A DNA stretch of 64,000 bases from Theristus sp. LFF4_11 (Eukaryota; Nematoda; Chromadorea; Monhysterida; Xyalidae). Where the stretch lies: NCBI GenBank assembly GCA_030248135.1, contig JASANC010001115.1, positions 1 through 64,000 of the forward strand, read 5' to 3'. How positions within the stretch are numbered: position 1 is the first letter of the stretch; each line of letters starts with the position of its first letter. The position numbers were made by a program, and so were the translations under genes. A model generated the notes under the pieces. That model was not told the DNA's origin and made no database searches. It saw only the letters and a program-made list of their open reading frames with translations. Shown here piece by piece: positions 45,679-57,262 of the stretch.

Positions 45679-48600
45679 CTAGACGACGTCAATCTGATTG
45701 GCGAACTCGCCGAGCAGATGCCCGAGACAGGAGGGACACAGGTCGACGCTGAGCGGGCGATAGCCGTCGTGCGCGAGCTGCGTCGCGTCACCATCGACTA
45801 CGAACGCGCGTGTGCCAGCGGCGCTCAACACCGCCGTCGAATACAACGTGTGCAGTGCGGCAGCAGTCTGCGGCAGCATCGAGTTCAGTCGGTGCATCGT
45901 GTGCAGGCGTGCGAGTTGCGCGTGCACCGTCGCAGACGACACGAAATGGCCGCAGCCGGCAAAGTTGAAGCAGGCCGTGTCCGTGGCGTCCGTGGCCGCA
46001 CCGAGCGCACTGACCGGCCGGCACTGCACGTCGCTCGCACTCAAGTCGACGAATGTGGCCGCTGCGTGAGCGGCGCTGGTGCCGTTGTGGTCGGCGTGAT
46101 TGCGGTAGCAGTGCTGAATGATGCGCAGTTTGAAGCGCGCAGACAATCGGTCGAGTGCGCTCGGCTCGTGTCTGAGCAGATCGTAGAGCGCATCCGCCCA
46201 GAGCGCCCAGCGCTGCACCAAGCACTGCTCCAGCACGGCCACGTCCACACGCGGCACATCGCTCAGCAGAATGCGCAGCGCCGTGCGTCGTTCGCGGTGA
46301 TCGGTCAGCCTCGGAATCACCAACGCGTAGCAGTCGATCAGGTTCAATAATTGCTCGTGCGTCAGCGGACCGTCCAGGGTGCTCAATGCCTGAAGGTACA
46401 GTTTTGGGTAAACTGCAGCTGGTAAAACGTTTCACACGAAAAGAACCGTTTTATTACAGGTTTTAGTAGCTGAACCACCCCTGGTGGGCATCTGTGTTCC
46501 TGAACCGAATTCCGCTAAAATCTCCAGTCTCAAATCATTGGCAATCAGAATCAGCTGCGGTGCGATATTCAATTGGTACAATCAGCATGCCGAATTCAAC
46601 TTTTTGAAGACAGAAATTGCAAACGTTTCTACAGTTTTGACCGCACACTTTTGAATGTGAACGAGCACACATGTTTCTCACCACGGTGTGGAGCCTGAGT
46701 GCGGCAGCTGGTTCACCATTGGCGAGCCAAACATAGCTGGCGACAAGTGGCCGTTGCAGCTGCTGACAGACGTTGCTCAATCGCATGGCGTCATAGTGAC
46801 CGGCCAACTCACGGATGCCACTCATTAGACTCGCCATGTCAGGCGTACTCACACACTGAGGCACTGCAAACAAACAACGCAATATTCATGAATTCACTTC
46901 TACTACATGAATGGTTCTGCTTCTCAATGCTAACAATGAGAGATATTTGGTTTTCAGATATATGAGACAAGTTTGCGCCACAAAAAAAGCAGTATTTGAA
47001 GAGACCTGTTTTTGCGAAACGAGCCAACTTCAATTGACCTACACTCTTGTGAGAGCGTGCCTGCGGTCACTGCAAGCAGGCGTGTCGGCTGTTGGCAGTA
47101 CGAGCGGCCGTCCTTTGGCAGTGTGATCGTGCGTTGTGCGCCTTTGCCGCGTTGGATCGTCAGAGTCTGCAATCACACCAACAACTGCGTCTCACCCCAG
47201 CACACACAAATGCACCAAAACTGAAATGAACGTGTGCGATTGAAAATGAACGAAATCTGGCCAAAACAGACAGAAACACGAGCTCTGTTCACCTTTCCAG
47301 CGAGCCTGTGCGTTTCGCCGACACTGACCGTCTCAAAGCCGAGCTGCATCAAATCATTGCGACCCCAGCCCCAGATTGAACCTTGACGGTCAACAGCCAG
47401 CGTGTACTCGAGACCTGAACAACGAATTTTTTCACATAAAATAACACAAATAGTTTGTTTCGAGTTTTCTTACCACAAGCGACGAGCCTCCAGGCGGCAT
47501 CATTCACGGTTGTCACAAGCGTCGGTGCAAAGCGCTCCTTCTTGTCGCCGTGTCCCAGTTGATACTCGAGACACTTGCCCCACGTGTACAAATGACCGTT
47601 CTCGGTGACGAATGCCGAGTGCGTTGCACCTGTTGTCAAAGACTCATTGATTCAGTGCAACATTAAAGTTTTCTATGACCGAAATTGGTTCGCTCATCAT
47701 TTCTGTTCGACTGCAACTCGCAGTGATTCATTATCTTTCTTAATGAACGTGTCGCATTGTGCATTCGCGTCCGAAACAGCACGTTCGGCTTTTTAGATGT
47801 GCGGCTTTTACTCGGCCTGCTTGGGAGGCAAAGATTGCGATTGTCTAGCACACGGACCGCAGGACATCTGTGCGATCGTGTCATGTCGCTCCAAGACGGA
47901 CGTCGGCAACGCGCTCGACAAATCCAACGGCGCCAAATGCTTCGTGTCGTCCGTGGTCAGTTCACCCTCGTTCGTCAGTGCGCTGTCTCGCAGCGTTCGA
48001 TTCGGACTCTCTAGTTCGGCCTTGTTCGCGTGAGCACCATTCGTTTGAGCATTATTGTGTTTGCGTTTGTTGAGCATCGCACGGAATTTCAGCGCGCTCG
48101 GTGTGGCGCCCCACTGGTGGAGTGTGCGTGCGGACGCCGACCACGCGACGTTGTGGAACTGGCCGCACGCGATGGCGCTGATGCGTGACAGTCCCTGCAA
48201 ACACACGCGGCTGCATCGATTTTTAGACGCACGCACAAACACCATTATCATGCATACGCTTCGAAAACCACAATCGATCCATTGACCAAACTGTACAGTG
48301 CGAAAACACATGCGTGCTCACTTTTATTTTGACGGGACATGCAGCTTTTCGGCGTTGTTCGCCGATGCCCAGCTGACCGTACGCAGCATTGCCGAATGCG
48401 TACACACAGCCGTGCACGCTCAACGCCAGCGTGTGTGCTTGACCGCCGCCAACCTGTTGCACTTTGATGTTGCGCGATGCAAAGTGCTCGCACAGCATCG
48501 GTCGAAGGCAGTCCTGGAGACAGTGGCGCGTGCCGTGGCCAAGTTGACCGTGCAGTGACCAGCCCCAAGTGTACATGTGGCCTGCACTGTCCAGCGCCAT

Positions 48601-51600
48601 ACTGTGATACTGACCGCACGAGATGGCAACCACTTGAACGCTGCAAAGCGTGTTTTGTTATTTGTGTTTATTATGGTGACATATAAGAAACAAAAAAATA
48701 AATTATTGGTGGTGTGGCCAACTGACGGCAGCCCCTGCTGGCGAATCGTTACATGTTCCGGGTTTGACCTGCACGTTCGATCACCCAGACCAAGCTGGCC
48801 GAATCGGTTGCCACCGAACGAGAACATGTTGCCTAAAATGGTTCCGTTCCAATGCAACTGATTTTCTCATTATCATCATAACAGTGAAGGTGGTCAACAA
48901 CGCCACCGGATTGGTCCATCGCGACCGTATGCTCAGCACCGCAAGCGACTGCTGCGATCGCATGCTGACGCGTGATCGGAAGCTGCACTCGCACTGGCAA
49001 TGAACCGCACTTTGCTCGACACTTTGTTTGTTCGGCAGATTTTGGTCCAAGAAGCCCTGGAATTTCAGAGAATAAAAAAAAACTCCCGTTCAAAAGGCAT
49101 TTCAAAGAATTAGTGCACCAGGTTTTTGCGGGTCCCCCCACAGGAGCAGGCCCTCGGTGGTGACGGCCGCACTGTGCACGTTGTTGCCAGCCAACGCCAT
49201 CCGCTGCTGCGGCCAGTCGTGGCCGTGCACAGACGTGTCCAGCACAAAACGACACAGACTGTACAGATAGAGCCCCGTGACCAATTCACTTAGTTGGTCG
49301 CCCAATCGAAGCACGTCCGCCAGCGGGGCACTGCAAGAAGACGACGAGTTCAACATTCGACGGACTTTGAGCTCTGTACGCAAGCGAATCCACAAAGACA
49401 CCAACGTTCGATCGCTCGATTGCTTCAGCAGCTGGTGGATTTCGGTGCGCGCTGGATTGGTCAAATTGAGCAACAATAGAAATTGGCGTTTCGTCGTGAA
49501 TTCTGCAGCGGCGAACTGCCAGAGGCGTTTGAGATACTGCACGGACAGATCACGGTTGTTGTGCCAACTGGCCGCAAAGTACGGACGGGTGGCGAGCAGA
49601 ACGAATTCTTCTGCAAATCATGATGCACGTTTCATCTATCTGACGAAATCACGTAAAATTTTCTGTCGCGCGTAACCATAACACCACTTTTCAGCCCCTT
49701 TCTAACGCAGCCCAAACTGTTCGACTGACAGAAAAAACGCACCGGACAGCTGCCATTCGTCCATGGTGAGCAAATATTTCATGACCAGCGGAGTCAAGTC
49801 GTGCAATCGCAGTGCCACTGAGACGCAATCCCACAAGTGACCGTCTAGCAATCGGTTCATGGCCGGCTCAACCGTGTACCAAAGATTATGCAACAGGAAC
49901 TCTCTGAAGGGGATTGAAATATTAATTATTAAAAAATGGTATAAAGCAGCAATTATGATCTGCAATTTGATTACGTTGGCTGCACGGCTTGTTTGAATCT
50001 GACACAACAGTTTGTCGGTCGCTTTGCTCACTTGAAATGGTATCTAGCAGTCATGTGTTCGTAGTCACGAGCGGCCAGCGTGATTGCAAGATGCACGTCA
50101 AACGCCATCGTTGAGAGACGCTCCCTCATTTCGTCGCCGATTGTGCTGCCGGATGAACGTTGCAATTGTTGCGTCAGCAGCGGCAACACCAGACGCCCGT
50201 GGCCAGCGGCAATGAACGCAGGCGCCACGTCAACCACTTGCAACTGCACAAGGACACTTCGCATCTGTGTGCCTCTCTGACAAACTAGCACATTGCGCTC
50301 ATTACACTCAAGTTTACATGTAGTCTAGTGTGCGCTTTCATTATGTGCGCTCAATTGACACGCGAAACATGGTCTTTGTCATATTAATATAATATTCATG
50401 AATGCCCCTTTAGAGTGCTGTTGTGAAAATAACACAACGAACATCAGCAGCATTGACCAACTGCAGCACGACATCAGGCGAGGGACGTGGTACAAGTTGT
50501 GAATCAGTGCCACCACAGTCGACAACAGCACTTGATGATCGGGAGAACGTGGTGCTGTTGCTGTTGCCGGAGTTGCACGCAAACGCTCGATTCACAAGAC
50601 TCAGCGCACACGACTTCAGCGGCACATCAAACGCATCGCACAGCAGCCGCAGCGTGTCCATGTGCAACGTGCGACACACGCAGCAGTGCAGCAGTAGATC
50701 GTACATCGAACTGAAACCTACGGCTATAGTCGACTGTTTCACTACAAACTACTCAGTGTTTCTCTGCGTTTTTCTTAACGGGTTTACAACGAAAATTCCA
50801 GTGTCCCATCCCTCTCAGAAAAATCTGAGAGCCACTGAAAAACGCACATCTGTGGTCGCAGCGAGCAGACGCCACTCTCGCAGACGATCAAGAACGACGG
50901 CAGCTCGCCGATCTTGCGTTGGAATTTCACGGGACAAAGCGTCAGAAAACGACCCTCCGGCAGGCTCCCGGCGAAACCGTCGATTTTCTCGCTCAGTTGT
51001 TTCTGTAATTTCAATTAAAACGCGTTTCAGATTTCCATCGCTCAAGCGCGACATGCCGAAGATTGTGTTGATAGTTTTCCGCTAAAATCAGCCACCAGTC
51101 ATTGACGTATCAGGTCTAAAAGACAGCCTACACGGTGTGCTTGCGGTGTGTCATTTGCGATGGAGTCGACTTGAGCGAGCGGTTGATTGACGGTGACATG
51201 CACATGGCAGGCATCCACGTGCACAGCAGACTGGCACAGCCACACGGTGAGTGCGCGCGTGTAGTGCAGATGCCATGCGCCCGGTGGTACGCACACTTGC
51301 AGCACTGGACCGCTCGACAGGTCAAGCGTCTCAAACACCTGAAGTGCGTAAAACACCGAAAATGACATCATTGACCTGCAGATTCGCAGCTCCATTGACT
51401 CAACTATCAAATGATTGGCAGCCTACATCACCAATCACTAATCAGCATTGCGCAAAAAAACCCAGCGATTCAGTTATACACAATTAGGGATGGAGCCGCT
51501 TGCGGTTCGGATTCCGGCGCCTAAAATTTGATCCGGATCCGGTCCGGATTCCGGCGCAAATTTGCCGGATCCGGCCGGAATTACCGAGACCCGAGAACTA

Positions 51601-54600
51601 ACCAGTTGATTCCTCCGTTTCAGAGTTGTTCAATGGTTTGACAAATTTGTTTCGGTGCTTTGTTCGTTTTCGTTGTTGTGCATTTGGTATGTGATCAGTA
51701 AGCGTTGCTTTAGTTTAGTGTTCTGTTCAATGGTAAATAGTTCACTATTTTTTTCTTAAGTGGTAAACTTATATGCAGCATCGTACACTTTAAAAAACGT
51801 GGCTGCCAGCAATGTGCACGTCTTTTGGCCGACGTTGTTGATGAACAAAGCAGTTTTTTTTTTGAAATCAGGCATCTTCGTTGGTCATATTCAGTTAGAT
51901 GTCAAACAGTGGTTTTTTGTGAGCAGTACCGAAGACAAGGGGTGGATGTACACCCAGAACACCAGCGATGTCACCGTGGGTGTGCGGGGGTGCCGTGTTG
52001 CCCGCGCCGTGTGCGCTGAAGCAGCACATCGAACAAGTCGATGCGAGTGGCATTGGGATTGGTACGACGAAAGAAACGCTGCTGAACAGCATCGACACAC
52101 GCTTCCGTGCGCTTTTCCACAACGAATCCTACAACATGGCCACGTACGTTGATATGCGATTCAAAAATACAGCAGTCGTATTCCCGCGATTCGTTGTGAA
52201 CTACTTCACATTGCAAAGAAAATTTTGAAACGGCCGGCGACGCCCACAAACTGCGACGATACATCCGAGATCGCGAACAAGGACGATGACGAAAGTTAAC
52301 GCGAGCCCGAACCAAAAAAGAAATCGACTGGTCTCCACGCAGGCATCGAGTTTCATGCTGTGCGACCGCGCAACCCGTCAGGCGAGTCCAACTGCGAAGA
52401 CGAACTGCGCGGCGAAATGAATATGTACGAGTCGGATGATTTTATCGACGAACCAGACAAAAGTGATCTAGTGCTGGACTTTTGGCGGCTGAACTCTTCG
52501 AAATACCCCAAACTATCGACAATCGCCCGCAGATACCTGGCACCGCTACCAACAAGCGTAGCAAGCGAACGAATGTTCTCTGAAGCCAGGCAGGTGTTTG
52601 TGTACAGCCGATCTCGTCTATCAACTCAGAACGCCGAAAAGGCCATGTTACTGAATGGAGTGTTACCAGCACTTGATTATGCCTATGCGATGTGAATTTT
52701 GTCAGTTGTTTTTGTTGTAATTTTTGGTTGGTTCACACGTGCTGTATCTTGCTGACTCTGTGTCTGTGCTGTTTTCTGCTGAGCGTGGATGTTTTTTAGA
52801 CATAAAAAGGCCATTCCGGTCCGGATTCCGGCAATTTTTACCGGATCCGGCCAGGCCGGAACGGGATTGAGCCGGATCCATCCCTATACACAATCCTCCA
52901 ACTGTGGGCATTCCGGTATTGAATCCTGATCGGCTGCATGCATCCAACTGATTTGCCACACTGACATGCTAAAGCAGCCAATCAGCTGATTGCTTTTGAC
53001 CTGCAGATCGATACGACAGTGAATTGTGTGTGAAAACTTCTCAACCAACCTCAAAAACGTTTTTGTCCGAATTGAGCATGCCAACGCGCCTTGTGCCGCC
53101 AGAGTTTGCTGCGTACAAGCAGCCGTTTGGTGCAATCTCCTTCAGCTCCGAAGGCACTATGTGACTCAGCGTTTCTGCAATGCAATGCATATTTAGAGAT
53201 TGAGACATAATCTTAACAGAAAATTGAGTCGTGGCAACCCGTACTGCATCTAGCAATTTCTAGCAATCGGCTATTCACTCACCTCGTACGCTTTGACCAC
53301 CAATTTCCAGTGGCACCATCCACTGTGTGTTTGCAAACCCGGTGACCTGCAAATCATTCATGTAAACCAACGTTGTCTCCGTGAGCAAAATCATATCAAA
53401 TCTGCCTAACCAAAAGATACGTGTCCAAAATTCCGTCCGCAGCTGCGTCTTCAACGATATCAAGATGATGTATGGATTGCGGTGCTTGCAGCGAGACGGA
53501 CAGTTTGCGAATCAGCAAGTCAACGAATAGAATGTCGCCGCCCTGAATTCGTGCCATCTTATTGAAAACAGCGCAGATGCAAGTGATTGTCAGTGCAACG
53601 TCAGTGAACGACCGCAACCTTGTTGCTGTAAATGAGCATCGGCCGGCGGCTGTTCTTCGTTTCGTACCAGAGCGCGCACGTCGGCGTCTGCAGACAGTCT
53701 TCGCGCACTTTCACCGAGATCTTTGTCACCTCGTCATCGGCGAACAATGGCGCAAAGCCGGGATCCTGGCATTCCGTGGTGACGTCAAGCTGCAGAACGC
53801 AGAATGGCTAGTTTGTGAAAGTGCAGTCGTTAAGTGAAAAGCGAACTGCGCCGTCAAATGTATAGTCTCTGTATTCGAACGTATCTGACCTAAATGACGT
53901 TTTGATTAGCAACCTCGACTTTCCGTTTGACTCATCATTTTACGTGAAAAAGTGAAACCGAAACAAACAGAAATTCTGGTGCCTGTGTTACTACGACAGA
54001 CGTTTTGGAAACAAATGATGTCATTTCGTTCGGACACGTTCGAATACATGCACAATAGACGAGTGTAGAGAGCAACTTGCCAGCGCCAACTTCGTCGGCA
54101 ACACCTCGAGACAGCCGTTGTCCATCAGCAGTATCAGCCATCGGCCGGAGGGGCTGAAACAGGCGCACGTTATCTGTGTCTCATCGCTCGGGTCACGCCA
54201 TCGCCATCGCTCAAATGTCAACTTTGATTCGTCGTCCAGGCAGCCGGGACGGCCGTGCACGAACACGATGTAGTCTGAAAGTGTACATCAATCGCCGATG
54301 CGTATCTCGCTTAACACACAATTCTTGTCAATTTCTGTTGTGTTAGCTTGCAATACAAGAATTTAAGATGGACCAACCAAGTTTGGTGCATTTTGTCTGG
54401 TAGTGGTAAGTGGTGTCAAGACAACAATGCGTTGACTAAATGGTTCATTTTTCGACCAGACGACAGCAGTTCATTTTAAATGTTGATACGAAAGTGCAAA
54501 AACCGAACCAAAAATACTGAATAAAATAACTCACGATCGCGTGTTATCAAAGCTAATAAAAGCGCTGCTCGATCCGACAGACAAGCGACGGCGTCAATGT

Positions 54601-54787
54601 AGCAGCCTGCAAGGTCGGTCGCTGTTGACGTGGATGCGACGACACCGGGGCTGTTATGTTCGATGTTGTCGCTTTCAATGTTATTGTTCAACTGCGATCC
54701 GGTTTTGACAAACGGTGAATCTGTTGCGTTGAAAATATTCGCCTCAACCAGCGGCACGTCGACATTTTGCAGCTTATACATGGCCAT
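45679..54787 (-). CDS. Large protein with RCC1-type propeller, family not recognised
   Basis: Twenty-one exons join in phase from ATG 54787 to the stop at 45679 and give 1573 residues: 54787-54535, 54274-54048, 53789-53619, 53557-53411, 53346-53283, 53174-53050, 51338-51132, 51002-50848, 50710-50443, 50276-50032, 49903-49743, 49610-49119, 49056-48907, 48832-48727, 48640-48322, 48194-47858, 47629-47474, 47414-47293, 47166-47043, 46863-46682, 46389-45679. Residues 1-350 look like a beta-propeller (CACFSPSGRWLILLMDNGCLEVL, split by ordinary spacing). About 400-800 is helical. Residues about 811-1235 are RCC1 repeats, for example MFSFGGNRFGQLGLGD, ISCGQYHSMALDSAGHMYTW and ATHSAFVTENGHLYTWG, with a 90-residue polar insert in exon 48194-47858. 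The tail has paired Cys/His motifs (CGHF and CPSC) that could bind zinc. RCC1 propellers often act as GTPase exchange factors or scaffolds, so the role here is unknown. A hAT element fills intron 51339-53049. Confidence 0.85.
51477..52894 (+). mobile_element. hAT transposon with degenerate transposase and exact 8-bp duplication
   Basis: The element is 51485-52886 (1402 bp), starting TAGGGATGG and ending CCATCCCTA, flanked by TACACAAT on both sides (51477-51484 and 52887-52894). Repeated CCGGATCCGG and GGATTCCGG motifs lie inside both ends. It carries plus-strand remnants of a hAT transposase. It is inserted in an intron of the RCC1 gene, in the opposite transcriptional orientation. Confidence 0.93.
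52360..52695 (+). pseudogene. hAT transposase C-terminal dimerisation domain (remnant)
   Basis: An open frame of 111 codons ends with the hATC dimerisation signature: LDFWRLNSSKYPKLSTIARR, YLAPLPTSVASERMFSEA and LSTQNAEKAMLLN. These match the W..N...P.L...A...L..P.TS..SER.FS pattern of hAT transposases. An upstream fragment in another frame (about 52016-52180) keeps ATYVDMRFKN, like the conserved segment before the C-terminal domain. No BED finger is present, and the frames are out of register, so the gene is broken and not expected to be active. Confidence 0.85.
52925..53000. repeat. Decayed copy of the CCAATCAGCTGATT MITE
   Basis: Arms around GATCGGCTGCATGCATCC and AGCAGCCAATCAGCTGATT face each other in the same intron as the hAT element. 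Similar pairs occur at 43505-43590 and 39905-39990. Confidence 0.5.
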
Positions 54788-54854
54788 TCTGTGAAAGTCC
54801 TCTTAAAGTTCTTTTGAAACCGAGAAAAAAACCTTGAAAAAGCAGCGCCAGCAC

Positions 54855-55785
54855 TTAAAAGTGATTTTTTGATTTCTGATCAGAGGTTGCTTGTAATGAG
54901 TCGTTGTAGGTTCCTAATCCTAAACCTAATCCTAATCCTAAGCCAAAAACATCGCGTAATGCATCATTATTAAAACAGCTGCATCTGCAGTTCCGGACCA
55001 CTCTTCAAATCATCGTATCGAAAACACGTACCATGATTTCGCGATCACGTTGCGGGCAACTAACAGACGCAAGTTTAACACGTTAGTTTAGCTCAGCACG
55101 CAAGTTTTAACATGTTACCATGTTATCGGGTATCTGAAAAACGGTCGTGTGATGTGGTATTAACCAACATCTCCGCTCCAATTGTTTAACAATATATCGC
55201 ACAACTCCATTGTAGACCTATAACATACGCCAATCAACAAAATATCATGTTCATCTCATGGCCTACCGACTGAAAAAACATGTTCTAAGTTGCAAGAAAA
55301 CGATTTCTGAAACGATATTTCAATTCAGTTAAGTCATTTCAACGCTAAAAATTGACTCTAGAAGTCATCCAAATCGAAAAACATGGAGTACGTCGGTCAA
55401 AATGACCAAATAATGACATGTACCTAAGCACACAAAGAAGTTGGGAAGAAAATTTGATTTGAACTTTCAAAAAATTATGCCATAAATCGAATTTTCAGAG
55501 CAAAGTAGAAGAAAAATTTTTCAATTTTTTTTAAGTTTGAAAAAAAAGTCCAAATTTAAAAAAAAAAACGAAAAAAAAATAAAAAAAATTTTTTTCAAAG
55601 CCCCTAACCCTAGTTCCGGTGCTCCTCCTCCATAATAACACAGGAAAGAAAAAAAATGCAAAAACTAAATTGATCATTTTCACCTTATCAAAAAGGCTTG
55701 GCTTAGGATTAGGTTTAGGAACCTACAACGACTCATATTACAAGCAACCTCAGATCAAAACTAAAAAAAATCACTTTTAAGAATG
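54855..55785. mobile_element. Foldback element E interrupted by an element A copy
   Basis: The left arm (about 54855-54945) and the right arm (about 55690-55785) are reverse complements over about 85 bp. They include TAGGTTCCTAATCCTAAACC and its complement and GAGTCGTTGTAGG. Between them lies a 5'-truncated copy of element A. Without that insertion the element would be about 310 bp. Confidence 0.75.
54998..55612. mobile_element. Truncated element A copy nested in element E
   Basis: About 615 bp match element A from CTCTTCAAATCATCGTATCG to the terminal CCCTAACCCTA. The other terminal inverted repeat is missing. Flanks are GTTCCGGA on the left and GTTCCGGT on the right, an 8-bp duplication with one mismatch. 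Confidence 0.8.
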
Positions 55786-56265
55786 TATACAAATCCAAAA
55801 AAAACCAAGCCTTTTTGATAAGGTCGTGAAAATGATCAATTTAGTTTTTGCATTTTTTTCTTTCCTGTGTTAAAGGGCAGGGCAGGGTAGGGTTCAAAGA
55901 CACATTTCAGACCTTACCATGGTTTACAAATTTATCCATTCTGTTAATTTCGTTCCCTACCGGAACAGGTACTCGAGGTCATTCACTCAAACTCGCAGTT
56001 CCCAGAAACAAGACCACTATCAGAAAAAAGTTTTGGTGCGTTAGGACCGTAATGCATCATTATTAAAACAGGTGCATGTGCAGTAGCGGTGGCCCCTGCC
56101 CTTTAACACAGGAAAGAAAAAAATGCAAAAACTAAATTGATCATTTTCACCTTATAAAAAAGGCTTGGCTTAGGATTAGGATTAGGATTAGGAACCAACA
56201 ACGACTCATTGCAAGCAACCATTTATCAGAAATCAAAAAAATCACTTTTAAGTATGTATACAAAT
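55786..56265. repeat. Second foldback unit related to element E
   Basis: Left arm about 55800-55885 (AAGCCTTTTTGATAAGG to TTTCTTTCCTGTGTTAAAGG) and right arm about 56095-56180 are reverse complements. They are followed by GGATTAGGATTAGGATTAGG and the same end sequence as element E. The spacer (about 55886-56094) is different and partly G-rich. Confidence 0.65.
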
Positions 56266-57262
56266 CGGCCCATACATCTCTGGAATCTTTTGTTTGATGA
56301 AACTGTCACCTCACCAACTACGTCTCAAAACACAGGAATATAAAAAAATTCATTCATTTGTCTTTGGTAAATTTTCTGCTGCATTGAAATGGACAGGAGA
56401 GTCCGCCCCCGCCAGCACTCTTTGTTTTGTTTTGTTTTGAAACATGTTCAACTGAATGTGATTGTGTTTTTGTTTTGAATCACATGTGCTCTTTTGTGCG
56501 ACGTTTCGTGTTGTTTTCTTTTTTCTTGTATTTGGTGCAAGTGTGTGTCCATGTCACAGCTCTTTTTATCTCGCGTTTTTCTGTGTGCTCTTGTGGCTTT
56601 TGTGTTCAGGGCATTCTTTTTGTTAACTAGCACTGTTACTTGCTTGCTGTTGCTCATCACTTGCTGTTAGCTGTATTTGGGATGGCACAGGAAAAATAAG
56701 AAGAGCCCATAAACAAAAAAAAACAAAAATAAAAAAAAACAAAAAAAAGAAAAAAAAAGAAAAAAAAGAAAAAAGAAAAAAAACAAGTGAGAGAAAAACT
56801 GTAATGAAGAAAAGAAAAGCAACTGTGCCGTGTTTGTTTTGCTTTCTCTTGCTTAATTTAATCGTGCCTGAATGTCAATCGTGGTCGTTGTGTGCTGTCT
56901 GATGTTGTCGGTTCGTGATCGCGCTATTTTATTTTATTTATTTCTTCTTTCAAGCTTCAACTGTGTTTGCGCGTTTTTTTTAACATTCATTGTTTCTGAC
57001 TGTCGACGGTTGGTTTTATTTTGTGGATTTTGTTTCTTTGTGTGAATACCCGGGCAGTCATCTGCCCATTCGTTTGCATCGACTTTTTTCTTGCTTTCAT
57101 TTATGCATTCACCAATTTCATCAATAATCTTGTGTTTCTTTAGGTTTTTTTGTGACATCAATTGTGTTTGTTTTGCATAATGGAAGTTTTGTGAATGTGT
57201 TGATGTGAACTGGCCGTGAGGCTTACAAATGAACTTGAAAAACTTGAAAAACTTGAAAAGGG
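56266..57262. other. Low-complexity spacer
   Basis: No gene is seen. The stretch includes a purine-rich A-tract with scattered G and C at about 56708-56797, and T-rich DNA on both sides. Confidence 0.45.

Noticed and set aside
50987..51071. Extra exon RKTINTIFGMSRLSDG before exon 51002-50848
   Set aside because: It would need a 19-nt intron to reach the next exon. A single intron from 51131 to 51003 joins both sides in phase.
53402..53420. A 19-nt intron or frameshift in the RCC1 gene
   Set aside because: Using a 63-nt intron (53348-53410) with donor GTTAGG and acceptor TTTGCAG keeps the frame with ordinary splice sites.
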